From contig CAKSZL010000005.1 in assembly GCA_934525625.1 (NCBI GenBank), forward strand, positions 157,054 to 221,053: DNA of 64,000 bases. Direction: 5' to 3'. A program made the position numbers and the translations under genes. Within the stretch, counting starts at the first letter, position 1, and the number at the start of each line of letters is the position of its first letter. Source of the DNA: an uncultured Burkholderiaceae bacterium (lineage in GTDB: Bacteria; Pseudomonadota; Gammaproteobacteria; Burkholderiales; Burkholderiaceae_B). Below, one piece after another: positions 50,609-59,797 of this stretch. A model generated the notes under the pieces. The model ran no database searches. It was given only the letters and a program-made list of their open reading frames with translations, and was not told where the DNA came from.

Positions 50609-51775
50609 TTACTTCACGTAGACCCATTTGCCCTGCTCGATGCGGGCCAGCACTTGCGAACGCTCGTCCACGCCGTTGTGGTCGTCGGCGCTGAAGTTGT
50701 AGACAGCGGTGGACGTGGTGACGTCGCGGCTGTTCTCGATGGCGTCGCGCAAGGCCTTGCGGAACTCGGGGGTGCCGGGCTTGGCGGCCTTCAGGGCTTC
50801 GGGCAAGGCGTGTTCCAGGATCAGCATGGCGTCCCAGGCCGAGGCCGCGAAGATGCCGGCCGTGCCTTCGCCGAACTTGTCTTCGTACAGCTTGACGAAA
50901 TCCATGGCGCGCGAGCGTATGGGGTTGGACTCGTCGAGCTGCGAGGCCACCATCAGCGGCGAAAACGCGATGAAGGCGCCTTCTATGTCCTTGCCGCCCA
51001 CGCGCAGGTAGTCGTTGTTGGCGACGCCCTGGGTCTGGTAGACCAGCCCTTTGTAGCCGCGCTTCTTGAGTTCGATCTGCGGCAGCGCGCCCGGCGTGCC
51101 GGCGCTGATGATGAAGATGGCGCCCGGCTTTTTCACCGCCAGCTTGGTGATCTGCGCGGTCACGCTTTGATCGGTCTGGTTGTAGCGTTCGATGCCCGTC
51201 ACTTCGATGCCGAACTTGGGCGCCAGCTCGTTGAGCGTCTGCACGTAGCCTTCGCCGTAAGCGGTGGAAATCGCAATCGCGCCCACGGCGGTGACGCCGT
51301 TCTCTTTCATATGGCGCAGTATCGGCTCGACCGCGTATTTCTCGGGCGCGCTGACCTTGAAGGCCCATTTGCGATGCCCTTCCTGTGGCAGCACGATGGC
51401 GCTGCCGCCGCCCAGCGAGATGACGGGCGTGCCATGCTGCGCGGCCACTTCGGTAATGGCCAGGCTGGGCGGCGTCAGGCTGGAGCCGATGATGATGTCG
51501 ACGTTGTTTTCGGCGACCAGCTTGGAGGCCGCGCGCGAGGCCTGGGTAACGTCGGTGGCGTCGTTCAGCAGCGTCACGTTCAGTTTTTCGCCAGCTAGCG
51601 TTTCGGGCCACAATTGCACCGCATTCTGCTCGGGCAGGCCCAGCGAAGCGCCCGGCCCCGTCAGCGACAGAATGACGCCGACGTTGATGTCGGCGCGCGC
51701 GCCCAGGGGCAGGCTCAGCGCGAGGATACCGGCGGACAATACGCAGCCGCGCCAGACGGACAGAAACCGTTTCAT
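50609..51775 (-). CDS. ABC transporter substrate-binding protein, branched-chain amino-acid type
   Basis: 388 residues with a Sec signal ending PLGARA. The type I periplasmic fold starts INVGVILSLTGPGASLGLPEQNA, as in LivJ-like proteins that bind amino acids, amides or aromatic acids. No permease or ATPase of the Liv type is beside it; instead it heads the acyl-CoA ligase operon. A likely role is capture of the acid activated by the ligase, using permeases encoded elsewhere. Confidence 0.85.
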   Translation of the reverse strand: MKRFLSVWRGCVLSAGILALSLPLGARADINVGVILSLTGPGASLGLPEQNAVQLWPETLAGEKLNVTLLNDATDVTQASRAASKLVAENNVDIIIGSSLTPPSLAITEVAAQHGTPVISLGGGSAIVLPQEGHRKWAFKVSAPEKYAVEPILRHMKENGVTAVGAIAISTAYGEGYVQTLNELAPKFGIEVTGIERYNQTDQSVTAQITKLAVKKPGAIFIISAGTPGALPQIELKKRGYKGLVYQTQGVANNDYLRVGGKDIEGAFIAFSPLMVASQLDESNPIRSRAMDFVKLYEDKFGEGTAGIFAASAWDAMLILEHALPEALKAAKPGTPEFRKALRDAIENSRDVTTSTAVYNFSADDHNGVDERSQVLARIEQGKWVYVK

Positions 51776-51909
51776 AAGTGTCTCCAGGAATATTTATAAT
51801 CAACTGACAGCGACAGTGCGTCAGCGTGCTGATTTCGAAATCCGATGGTAGCAACGCCATCGCGGCAACGATGTCCTCAAAAAGAAGGACAACGCCACAG
51901 GAGACTTGT

Positions 51910-52704
51910 ATGAGACACTGGGAACTCGCCCCCGAGCCGGCCTCCGCCGACCGCGGCCTGGCCGTCGAGATGCTCAGCCATCTGGGCCAGGTTTCCTTCA
52001 ACGATGCAGTCCTGGCCCAGGTCAACGGCTACTTTCCCGTGGGCTCTTGTTCGCTGTACCGCATCTGGCCGGACAAACCGCCCGAGCTGCTGTTTTCGCA
52101 CAGTTTTCAGCGGCCCGACGTCACGCTGGATTGCTTTGCCGCCTATCTGCAGCAAGGCCTGTACCGCAGCGACCGTTCTTTCGTGCACGTGCGCCCCGAG
52201 CGCATGTCGCTCTTGCACAGCACGGTGGACGACTTCCCCAATCCGCTGCACCGCGAGCTTGTGTACCGGCGCAATCAGGTACGCGAGCGGCTGTCGCTGG
52301 CGCGCATGGGGGCCGATGGCTCCATTACCAGCATGAACCTGTATGCGCACGAGGATCACACGGGCTATACCGAGCGCCACATCGCTTATTTCCGCAAGCT
52401 GGCGCCGTTATTGTTAACAGGTGTGGAACGCCATATCCAGTTGCCGCTTTGGGAATCAGCACGGCCGTCGGCGGAAGACTCCAGGCGCGGCCGGCTGTTG
52501 CAGCTTAACGCTCAGTTGACCGAGCGCGAGTTGGATATCTGCGAACGTATTTTGCAGGGGATGACTTACGACGGTATCGCGGGCGAGCTGGGCTTGAGCC
52601 GCGCGACTGTCATTACGTATCGCAATCGGGCGTTCGAGAGGCTGGGAATACATTTCAAGAACCAGCTTTTTGCGATGGCGGCGGGTAATCGCCGGGAAGA
52701 CTGA
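51910..52704 (+). CDS. LuxR-family transcriptional regulator
   Basis: 264 residues. The first 190 form a sensing domain without a recognisable autoinducer pocket. The last 65 are a LuxR HTH (LTERELDICERILQGMTYDGIAGELGLSRATVITYRNRAFERLGI). ATG 51910 follows CAGGAGACTTGT. It is divergent from the substrate-binding protein/ligase/hydratase/SDR operon, with 134 bases between, and is its probable regulator. Confidence 0.83.
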   Translation: MRHWELAPEPASADRGLAVEMLSHLGQVSFNDAVLAQVNGYFPVGSCSLYRIWPDKPPELLFSHSFQRPDVTLDCFAAYLQQGLYRSDRSFVHVRPERMSLLHSTVDDFPNPLHRELVYRRNQVRERLSLARMGADGSITSMNLYAHEDHTGYTERHIAYFRKLAPLLLTGVERHIQLPLWESARPSAEDSRRGRLLQLNAQLTERELDICERILQGMTYDGIAGELGLSRATVITYRNRAFERLGIHFKNQLFAMAAGNRRED

Positions 52705-52746
52705 CAGCCCGCATATCGGCACCCTGCGGCACCCGGCACATCGCAG

Positions 52747-52897
52747 TCTCTGGGCGACGTATCAGGCCTCCGGCGGGCGTTGGCGGTCGAGCCAGGCGCC
52801 GCTGAAGGGAGGCCCGAAGGGGCCGGACGAAGCGGACAGGCGGATCCGAAGGATCGACCGACTCCGACCGCCGGAGGCCTGATACGTCGTCCAGAGA
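52747..52897. repeat. Long-stem hairpin element with 30-bp arms
   Basis: Arms 52747-52776 and 52868-52897 (TCTCTGG.CGACGTATCAGG inward) match at 29 of 30 positions. The interior shares the motif GCCCGAAGGGGCCGGACGA with copy A at about 19223-19240, so the two may be related. It follows the luxR-type gene. Confidence 0.75.
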
Positions 52898-52918
52898 CAT
52901 CTCAAGAACCCCCTGGTT

Positions 52919-53248
52919 CATTTTCAGTTTAAGCGCTTACAAACCTGATGGGATCTGTTTGTGTTCTTGAGTCGGTCGAGAGCCGATGCCGGCCTGTTCT
53001 CGCCAGCGGCCGGTCGGGCGGCCCCGCTACGCGGGGCTTCCCGCGTCTACCTCGTACGTGCGGGCGGCGAAAAAACTCGCCCTCAGCGCTACGCGCTTGC
53101 CGTGCTCGGGCAGCTTTCGCCGACTGCCCCCGCACTGCCTTCGGTAGCACGCGGCGCCCTCCAACGGCCACTGGCGAGAACAGGCCGGCATCGGCTCTCG
53201 ACCTCGGCGTTGCGCAAGCTTGTCGGCACTTAACCAAAAAATGCTCTA
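52919..53248. repeat. Nested inverted-repeat element, copy C, inverted
   Basis: Same element as copy A in the opposite orientation, with ends GTTTAAGCGCTTACAAACC and CTTAACCAAAAAATGCTCTA. Inner perfect 32-bp arms lie at 52975-53006 and 53171-53202 (GTCGAGAGCCGATGCCGGCC inward), different in part from those of A. It fills the gap before dppF. Confidence 0.85.
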
Positions 53249-53265
53249 AATACCGACCCACCACC

Positions 53266-54087
53266 CTACACTTGCGCAGTCTCGAACCAACTCTCGTCTA
53301 TTTCCGGCAGCGGAATGGCGTCTATCAACGTGCGCGTGATCTCGCTTTGCGGGGCGTCGAATACCTGGCGGCATGGCCCGGCTTCGGCGATGACGCCCTG
53401 GTTGAGCACGATGACCTGCGAGCAGACGTTGCGGATGACGGACAGGTCGTGGCTGATGAAGGCGATGGTCAGGTTCATGTCTTGGGCAAGCTGGCGCAGC
53501 AGCGTCAGCACTTGCGCCTGCGACGAAACGTCCAGGCCGGAAACGATTTCGTCGGCCAGGATGAAGGCGGGTTCCAGCGCGATGGCCCGGGCGATGCCTA
53601 TGCGCTGGCGCTGGCCGCCCGAGAGTTCGTGCGGATACCGCTTGGCGAAGGCGGCCGGCAGACCCACGCGCTCCAGGGTTTCCTGCGCGCGCCGCTTGGC
53701 GTCGGGGATGCCGTAGCGTTCCATGGGCGTGGCGATGATGCGGCCTATGGTGTGGCGCGGGTTCAGCGAGGACATGGGGTCCTGGAAGATCATCTGCAAA
53801 TCGCGGCGCAGGGGCTTGAGCTCCTGCTCGCTCAAGTGCGTGATGTCCTGGCCTTGAAAAACGATGCTGCCGCCGGTGGGCTCCAGCAGGCGCACCAGTG
53901 CGCGGCCGGCCGTGGTCTTGCCCGAGCCGCTTTCTCCGACGATGCCGGTGATGGCGCCGCGCGGCAGGTCGAAGCTCAGGCCTTTCAGGATTTCTATGCG
54001 CGGCGCGGCGCCCAGCAACGGTTTGCGCGCCATGTCGGGCAGCGACAGGCGCAGGTCGCGTACGCGGATGAGGGGCTCAGCGGACAT
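53266..54087 (-). CDS. dppF: Peptide ABC transporter ATPase, DppF/OppF-like
   Basis: 273-residue cytoplasmic ATPase. Walker A is [12 protein letters not shown], the signature is [18 protein letters not shown] and Walker B is [15 protein letters not shown]. It powers the dipeptide/oligopeptide importer with DppD. The substrate cannot be told from the ATPase. It overlaps dppD by 11 bases and is last in the operon. Confidence 0.92.
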   Translation of the reverse strand: MSAEPLIRVRDLRLSLPDMARKPLLGAAPRIEILKGLSFDLPRGAITGIVGESGSGKTTAGRALVRLLEPTGGSIVFQGQDITHLSEQELKPLRRDLQMIFQDPMSSLNPRHTIGRIIATPMERYGIPDAKRRAQETLERVGLPAAFAKRYPHELSGGQRQRIGIARAIALEPAFILADEIVSGLDVSSQAQVLTLLRQLAQDMNLTIAFISHDLSVIRNVCSQVIVLNQGVIAEAGPCRQVFDAPQSEITRTLIDAIPLPEIDESWFETAQV

Positions 54088-54955
54088 GGGCGGCTCCTTG
54101 GTCGGCGGCGGCGATCTCGTTGCGAAGCTGGGCGATCAGTTCGGGCGGAACCGGACGCAGCGCCTCGTCGGGATGAGTGTAGCGCGGGGTGGCCAGGATC
54201 AGCGCCTGCGTATAAGGGTGCTGGGGCTGGCTGAAGATGCTTTGCGTGTCGGCCGATTCCATGACCTTGCCGGCGAACAGCACGGTGACGCGCTGGCTGA
54301 TCTTGGCCACCACGCCCATGTCGTGGGTGACGAACAGCACCGCCGTCTGTTCCTGCTGCTGCAGCTCGCGTATCAAGGCCAGTATCTGCTTTTGCACGGT
54401 GACGTCCAGCGCCGTGGTGGGCTCGTCGGCGATGATAAGCTTGGGGCGCGGCGCGAAGGCGGCGGCGATCAGCACGCGCTGGCGCATGCCGCCGGACAGC
54501 TCATGCGGATACGAAGCCATCACGCGCTGCGGGTCGCGGATGCGCACGCGCTCCAGCAGTTCCAGCGCGCGCCGCTGCGCATCGCCGGCCTTCCAGCCCA
54601 GGCGCTTGACGAGGCGATCGGTTATCTGCGGGCCGATGCGGCGCGACGGGTTCAAGGCGGTGAGCGGGTCTTGCGGAATCAGCGAGGCCACTGAAGCCAC
54701 GGCCTGGCGCCTCGCCGAGGCGGACAATTCGTCGAGATTGCGGCCCTGCAGCACGATGTCGCCCGACAAGGTGCGCACATTGCGCGGCAGCACGCCCAGC
54801 ACGGCCTTGCCTATCATGGACTTGCCCGCCCCGCTTTCGCCCACCAGCGCGTGCACTTCGCCGGGCCGCACGGTCAGGCTGACGTCGCGCAGCAGGCGCG
54901 GGCCGTCTTTCAGGCCGATGTTCAGAGCGTTGACTTCTAGCGTGGGAACTGACAT
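54077..54955 (-). CDS. dppD: Peptide ABC transporter ATPase, DppD/OppD-like
   Basis: 292 residues. Walker A VGESGAGKSMIGKAVLG, signature HELSGGMRQRVLIAAAFA and Walker B KLIIADEPTTALDV are intact. The C-terminal HPYTQALILATPRY fits the oligopeptide-type extension that often binds an Fe-S cluster or peptide. It is second to last in the dppABCDF-type operon. Confidence 0.92.
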   Translation of the reverse strand: MSVPTLEVNALNIGLKDGPRLLRDVSLTVRPGEVHALVGESGAGKSMIGKAVLGVLPRNVRTLSGDIVLQGRNLDELSASARRQAVASVASLIPQDPLTALNPSRRIGPQITDRLVKRLGWKAGDAQRRALELLERVRIRDPQRVMASYPHELSGGMRQRVLIAAAFAPRPKLIIADEPTTALDVTVQKQILALIRELQQQEQTAVLFVTHDMGVVAKISQRVTVLFAGKVMESADTQSIFSQPQHPYTQALILATPRYTHPDEALRPVPPELIAQLRNEIAAADQGAAHVR

Positions 54956-54961
54956 GGCGGC

Positions 54962-55834
54962 TCAACGGTTCAGGGGGTCGAACTGGTCTTTGAGCCCTTG
55001 GCCCAATTGGCTGAACGACAAAACGGTCAGGAACAGGACGATGAGGGGAAAGACCAGCACCCACCAGGCGAAGTGCAGCGTGGCCCGGCCCTCGGCGATC
55101 ATGCCGCCCCAAGTGGGCGAGTCGGACGAGATCGACAGATTGACGAAGCTGAGAATGGCCTCGACGATGACGGCCACGCCCATTTCCAGCGACAGCAGCG
55201 CGACGATGGTGGGCAGCACGTTGGGCAATACCTCGGACGCCAGTATGCGCATGCGCGTCGCCCCGCCTATGCGGGCGGAATAGACGTAGTCCATGCGCGA
55301 CTGCACCATGGTTTCGGCGCGCACCACGCGGGCGAAGCGCGTCCAGTCGATGATGGCGATGGCCACGATGACCGAGCCCAGGCCGGTGCCCAGCACGGCT
55401 ACCAGCAGCACCGCGAACAGCACCGGCGGGAAGGACATCCAGACGTCGATCAGGCGCGACACGACGCGATCCGTCCAGCCGCCGAAGTAGCCTGCGGCCA
55501 GGCCCAGCAACGAACCGACCACGCAGGCGGCCAGCGACGCCGCCAGGGCCACCGCCAGCGCGATGCGCGCGCCGTAGATCAAGCGCGACAGCACGTCGCG
55601 TCCCAGGCTGTCGGTGCCCAGCAGGTAGCCGGCTTCGGCCCCGCTGAAACCCAGCGGCGGCAGGCGTTCCAGCATCAAGTCCTGTTCGAGCGGATTATGC
55701 GGCGCCAGCAGCGGCGCGGCCACCGCCGCCAGCACGACGATGAGCACCCAGGCCAGCGATAGCCAGAGCCTGGGATTGGCCCTGCGGCCGCGGGCGCGCG
55801 GTTCGGCGGCGACGGTCAACGGGGTATCAGCCAT
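54962..55834 (-). CDS. dppC: Peptide ABC transporter permease, DppC-like
   Basis: 290 residues, six predicted helices. FLGTDSLGRDVLSRLIYGARIAL (here LLGTDSLGRDV) and SVIVAIAIIDWTRFARVVRAETM with its EAA loop are typical of DppC/OppC. It overlaps dppB by 8 bases. Confidence 0.92.
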   Translation of the reverse strand: MADTPLTVAAEPRARGRRANPRLWLSLAWVLIVVLAAVAAPLLAPHNPLEQDLMLERLPPLGFSGAEAGYLLGTDSLGRDVLSRLIYGARIALAVALAASLAACVVGSLLGLAAGYFGGWTDRVVSRLIDVWMSFPPVLFAVLLVAVLGTGLGSVIVAIAIIDWTRFARVVRAETMVQSRMDYVYSARIGGATRMRILASEVLPNVLPTIVALLSLEMGVAVIVEAILSFVNLSISSDSPTWGGMIAEGRATLHFAWWVLVFPLIVLFLTVLSFSQLGQGLKDQFDPLNR

Positions 55835-56831
55835 TGCGCAGCCTCGGGTTCAAAAAGGTATAGGCGATGTCCACGGCCAGATTCACCAATATGAAGATGC
55901 AGGCGAACATGAGCACGATGCCTTGTATCAGCGGCAGGTCGCGGTTGATGACGGCATCGATGGCCATGTTGCCCAGGCCTTCGTAGGCGAACAGCCGCTC
56001 GATGATGACGGTGCCGCCGATGAGGAAGGTGAACTGCACGCCGATCAGCGTCAGCGTGGGCAGCGCCGCATTGCGCAAGGCTTCGCGCAGAATGACCTGG
56101 GTTTCGGTAAAGCCCTTGACGCGCGCCAGTACGGTGTAGTCCAGTTGCAGCACGTCTTTCAAGCCCTGCTTGAGCAGTTGCGAGATGACCGCCGCCAAAG
56201 GCAGGGCCAGCGCCAGCGCGGGCATCAGCATGTGCGACAGCAAGTCTTTGAGCACGTCGAAACGCAGGCGCACGATGGATTCAATGAGGTAGAACTGCGT
56301 GCTGAACGACAGGTCGAGCTGGGGCGACACGCGGCCCGAAATGTGCAGCAACGGCCACAGCACGCCGAACAGCAGGATCAGCAGCAGCCCCCACAGAAAA
56401 TCCGGTATGGACAGCGCCGCGCTATTGAAGAGATCGACGCCGCTTTCCGTGGGCCGGCCGCGTTCGCGCGCGCCCAGCACCGCGGTAAAACCGCCTATGG
56501 CCAATGCGATCAGCAAGGCCAGCAAAGACAGCTCCAGCGTGGCGGGCAGGCGCCCCAGCACCAAGCCGGCCACCGGCTGCTTGAGCGTAATGGAGGTGCC
56601 GAAGTCGCCTTGCAGCACGCCACCGGCCCATATCAGGAATTGCTCGAACAGGGATTTATCGAGCCCGTACAGCGCGGTCAGGTTGGCGATGTCCTGCGGG
56701 CTGGCGCCCGGCGGCAGCATCATCGCAATGGGATTGCCGGGCGCGACGCGTATCAGCACGAACACCACGACGGCCACGCCCAGCAGGGTGACCGCCATGG
56801 AGACCAGCCTTATCAACAGTGTTTTCAGCAT
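55827..56831 (-). CDS. dppB: Peptide ABC transporter permease, DppB-like
   Basis: 334 residues, six predicted helices. The N-terminus LLIRLVSMAVTLLGVAVVVFVLIRVAPGNP is diagnostic for DppB/OppB. The EAA loop is YTVLARVKGFTETQVILREALRNA. The gap to dppA is 121 bases. Confidence 0.92.
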   Translation of the reverse strand: MLKTLLIRLVSMAVTLLGVAVVVFVLIRVAPGNPIAMMLPPGASPQDIANLTALYGLDKSLFEQFLIWAGGVLQGDFGTSITLKQPVAGLVLGRLPATLELSLLALLIALAIGGFTAVLGARERGRPTESGVDLFNSAALSIPDFLWGLLLILLFGVLWPLLHISGRVSPQLDLSFSTQFYLIESIVRLRFDVLKDLLSHMLMPALALALPLAAVISQLLKQGLKDVLQLDYTVLARVKGFTETQVILREALRNAALPTLTLIGVQFTFLIGGTVIIERLFAYEGLGNMAIDAVINRDLPLIQGIVLMFACIFILVNLAVDIAYTFLNPRLRNG

Positions 56832-56952
56832 GGTGAAGCAATCGGAAAGGCGGCGGGGAGCTATTCAAGCTTCAAGTGGAACGACGAATCGCTCTTAGCC
56901 CCCTTTTGCCGCCTTGCTTGTGAAACAGGCCGGGAAACCGCGCCCGCGTGTC

Positions 56953-58485
56953 TTACTGGGCGGGTTTCATATCGGCCGGCACGACGTCGCCGTGCGCCAC
57001 CGGCTTGATCGCGACCTTGTCGGTGTGCACCACGGGCAGCACGTACTGCAGCAGCGGAATGACGTAGCCCTGCTCCATGATGTAGGCATCGACGTCCCGC
57101 CAGCCCTGGATGCGCTTGGCTTCATCCTTCTCGCCCCACAGCGGAATCATCTTGTCGATGAGGTCCTGACTGTCCCATACCGAATGCGGCGACGGGCCGA
57201 ACATGGCGTGGCCGGTGGAGGTGGTGGGATCGCCGATGGCGTTGCCCCAGTTGTAGAAGGCGGCCGGCGCGAGCTGGTCGGCGGCGCGCAGTTCGAAGTG
57301 CTTGGCGATCTCGTAGATTTCGATCTCGGCCTCGATGCCCACCCGGCGCCACATGCCGACGATGGCCTGGATCATCTCGTAATCCTTGGGCTTCAGGCCG
57401 CGCGTGGTCTGGATCTTGAACTTGACCGGCTTTTCGGTGGAGAAGCCGGAGGCGGCCAGCAGTTGCTTGGCCTTTTCAGGATCGTAGGGGAACTTGAGAT
57501 TGGGGTCGTAGGCCTCGTATTCGGGCGTTTCCAGCGTGGAGAGCGGCACGCCGTAGCCGCGCAGCAAGCGGTCGATGATGAGCTGCTTGTCGATGGCGTG
57601 ATGCGCGGCCAGACGCACGTTCTTGTCCAGCATGGGCCCGACGTCGTTCAGGAAGATCATGCCCACGTCGGCCACCGGGAAGGCCTCGCCCTTCAGGCCG
57701 GCCTTCTGCTTGAGGCGGTCGAACTCCTCGTAGGGGATTTCAAAAGTGACGTGCGAGCTGCCGGATTCGATTTCCGCCACGCGGCTGGCGGCATCGGTGA
57801 CGAACTTGATCGTCACCGACTTGTAGGCGGGTTTTTCGCCCCAGTAATCCTCGTTGGCCACCAGGCGCACGTAAGCGCCGCGCTGGTAGGCCTCTATCTT
57901 GTACGGGCCGGAGCCGATGGGAGCCTTCTCGAAGCCTTCGGGGCCGACTTTCTCGAAGTAGGCCTTGGGCAGCACGTAGCCGGTAAGAAAGGCCATCCAC
58001 TTGAAAACCGTGGGTTCGTATTCGAGCACGTCGCCGGTGATCTTGTTGCCGTCTATCTTGTAGTTGCCGAACTTGCCCCAGACGAACTGGCCCGGGTTGC
58101 CGGATTTCGGGTCGGCCGCGCGCTGCAGCGACCAGACCACGTCTTCGGGCGTCAGCGGCGAGCCGTCGTGCCATTTGACGCCCTCGCGCACCGTCATGTG
58201 GATTTTGGTTTTATCTTCGGAAAAACCCCATTCGGTCAGGATGCCGGGCGTAAAGCTCAGGTCGGGATCTTGATGGATGTAGCGGTCGAAGACCGACAGG
58301 TAAATGGCTTGCAGCTTGGGGTTGACCGCCGACGGGCCGGTGGTGGGATCCCAGCTTGGCACGCCTATGCTGTAGGCAACCACCAGATTGTCGACGGTTT
58401 GCGCGAACGCCGTCGGCAAGCCGAACATGGTAAGGCCCGCTGCGCTAAGGCTAAGCTGCAGGAAGTCGCGTCGAGTGTGCTTCAT
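56953..58485 (-). CDS. dppA: Peptide/nickel-type substrate-binding protein with a Tat signal
   Basis: 510-residue periplasmic binding protein of family 5. The signal MKHTRRDFLQLSLSAAGLTM has the twin-arginine motif TRRDFLQ, so it is probably exported folded. SPLTPEDVVWSLQRAAD and PIGSGPYKIEAYQRGAYVRLVANEDYWG are the family hallmarks. It heads the operon, and ATG 58485 has the ribosome site AAGGGAT. The ligand may be a peptide, opine or other small molecule. Confidence 0.9.
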   Translation of the reverse strand: MKHTRRDFLQLSLSAAGLTMFGLPTAFAQTVDNLVVAYSIGVPSWDPTTGPSAVNPKLQAIYLSVFDRYIHQDPDLSFTPGILTEWGFSEDKTKIHMTVREGVKWHDGSPLTPEDVVWSLQRAADPKSGNPGQFVWGKFGNYKIDGNKITGDVLEYEPTVFKWMAFLTGYVLPKAYFEKVGPEGFEKAPIGSGPYKIEAYQRGAYVRLVANEDYWGEKPAYKSVTIKFVTDAASRVAEIESGSSHVTFEIPYEEFDRLKQKAGLKGEAFPVADVGMIFLNDVGPMLDKNVRLAAHHAIDKQLIIDRLLRGYGVPLSTLETPEYEAYDPNLKFPYDPEKAKQLLAASGFSTEKPVKFKIQTTRGLKPKDYEMIQAIVGMWRRVGIEAEIEIYEIAKHFELRAADQLAPAAFYNWGNAIGDPTTSTGHAMFGPSPHSVWDSQDLIDKMIPLWGEKDEAKRIQGWRDVDAYIMEQGYVIPLLQYVLPVVHTDKVAIKPVAHGDVVPADMKPAQ

Positions 58486-58571
58486 TTTTGATCCCTTATG
58501 GCGCTGACACAAATGAGGTTGGGCGCCGCCAACAAAGATGCCGCATTCATGCGTTCTCGCCGGCGGCAAGC

Positions 58572-58587
58572 TATGCTGCACAGCATA
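58572..58587. promoter_or_regulatory. Palindrome in the dppA / CDF divergent region
   Basis: TATGCTGCACAGCATA is a perfect 16-base palindrome centred between dppA and the CDF gene. It runs straight into an AT-rich stretch (AAAATTTG). It looks like an operator for a dimeric regulator. Confidence 0.5.
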
Positions 58588-58649
58588 AAATTTGAAGGTT
58601 GAAGTATCCACTGGTAATAACCCGACATCCTTGGGGAGCAAGAGTCGCA

Positions 58650-59561
58650 ATGCAGATAAACCATGCCGTGCAACAGCGCCGGTCTCTGGCGCGCTATGCC
58701 ATGCTGTCCATCGCGGGAGCGCTCTGCACAATCGGCCTGAAAACCCTGGCTTATGCGCTGACCGGCTCGATCGGGCTGCTGTCGGATGCCCTGGAATCCG
58801 TGGTCAACCTGGCCGCGGCCATTCTGGCGCTGGTCGTCCTGATCATTGCCGCGCGCCCAGCGGACGACGGCCATCCCTACGGCCACACGAAAGCGGAATA
58901 CTTCGCCAGCGGCGCGGAAGGCATGCTGATCCTGGCCGCCGCGGCAATGATCCTGGTCTCCGCCGCCGACCGGCTGCTAACGCCGCAGCCGCTGACTCAG
59001 CCAGGGCTGGGCATGCTGCTTGCCGTGCTGGCCTCGGTGCTGAACTATGTCATCGCCCGAATACTGCTCGCGGCCGGCCGCCGGCACGAGTCGATCACGC
59101 TGGTGGCCGATGCCCGCCACCTGATGACCGACGTTTGGACGACGGCCGGCGTCGTGGCGGGCGTGGCCGCGGTGGCGCTGACGGGTTGGCTATGGCTGGA
59201 CGCCGCCGTGGCCATCGCCGTCGGGTTGAACATCGTCTGGACGGGTTGGCGCGTGCTGCGCCAGTCCGTCGACGGCTTGATGGACACCGCGCTGCCGCCG
59301 GACGAACTGGCGCAGATCGTCCGCGTCCTGGACACCTGGCGCAGCCGAGGGCTGCAGTATCACGCCTTGCGCACCCGCAGTGCCGGGGCGCGCCGCTTCA
59401 TGTCCGTTCACATACTGGTGCCGGGCGCCTGGACGGTACAGCAAGGCCACGACGTGATGGAACAGATCGAACGGCAGATCGGCGAGTGCCTGCCCAACCT
59501 GAGCGTCATAACGCATATGGAGCCGCTGGAAGAGCCCACTGCGCGAGACGAACGCCAGTAG
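58650..59561 (+). CDS. Cation diffusion facilitator (CDF) family metal exporter
   Basis: 303 residues, six predicted helices. The metal-site motifs are in SIGLLSDALESVVNLAAA (Asp in helix 2) and in VADARHLMTDVWTTAGVV (His and Asp in helix 5). A C-terminal cytoplasmic domain follows. These proteins export Zn, Co, Cd, Fe or Mn by proton antiport; the metal is not deducible here. ATG 58650 follows TGGGGAGCAAG. Confidence 0.88.
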   Translation: MQINHAVQQRRSLARYAMLSIAGALCTIGLKTLAYALTGSIGLLSDALESVVNLAAAILALVVLIIAARPADDGHPYGHTKAEYFASGAEGMLILAAAAMILVSAADRLLTPQPLTQPGLGMLLAVLASVLNYVIARILLAAGRRHESITLVADARHLMTDVWTTAGVVAGVAAVALTGWLWLDAAVAIAVGLNIVWTGWRVLRQSVDGLMDTALPPDELAQIVRVLDTWRSRGLQYHALRTRSAGARRFMSVHILVPGAWTVQQGHDVMEQIERQIGECLPNLSVITHMEPLEEPTARDERQ

Positions 59562-59584
59562 TGTCACCGCTGAAAACAGTGGCT

Positions 59585-59797
59585 TTAACGGGCCTGGCAC
59601 AGCTCGGGCGTGGCGAAGCGCGCCTTGTCGTAGACCATGATCTCCACCAGCCTGCGCATGTTCCGCGGGCTGGCGTCTTTGTAGGTTTCGATCAGCACCT
59701 TCAGGCCTTCGGAGGGGCCGTCGCCCGCGCCGAACAGCGTGGGCATCATGCCTACCGGCGGGCCCATGGTGACCAGATTACGGCGCGGAAAAATCAA
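59585..59797 (-). pseudogene. Fragment of a meta-cleavage (MhpC/BphD-like) alpha/beta hydrolase
   Basis: An internal piece of about 63 residues (NLVTMGPPVGMMPTLFGAGD to VYDKARFATPELCQAR) resembling the middle of 2-hydroxy-6-oxo-dienoate hydrolases. Both ends are missing, and the catalytic Ser, Asp and His are not in it. Its upstream end stops near 59777, exactly where a vapC fragment on the other strand begins. Confidence 0.65.
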
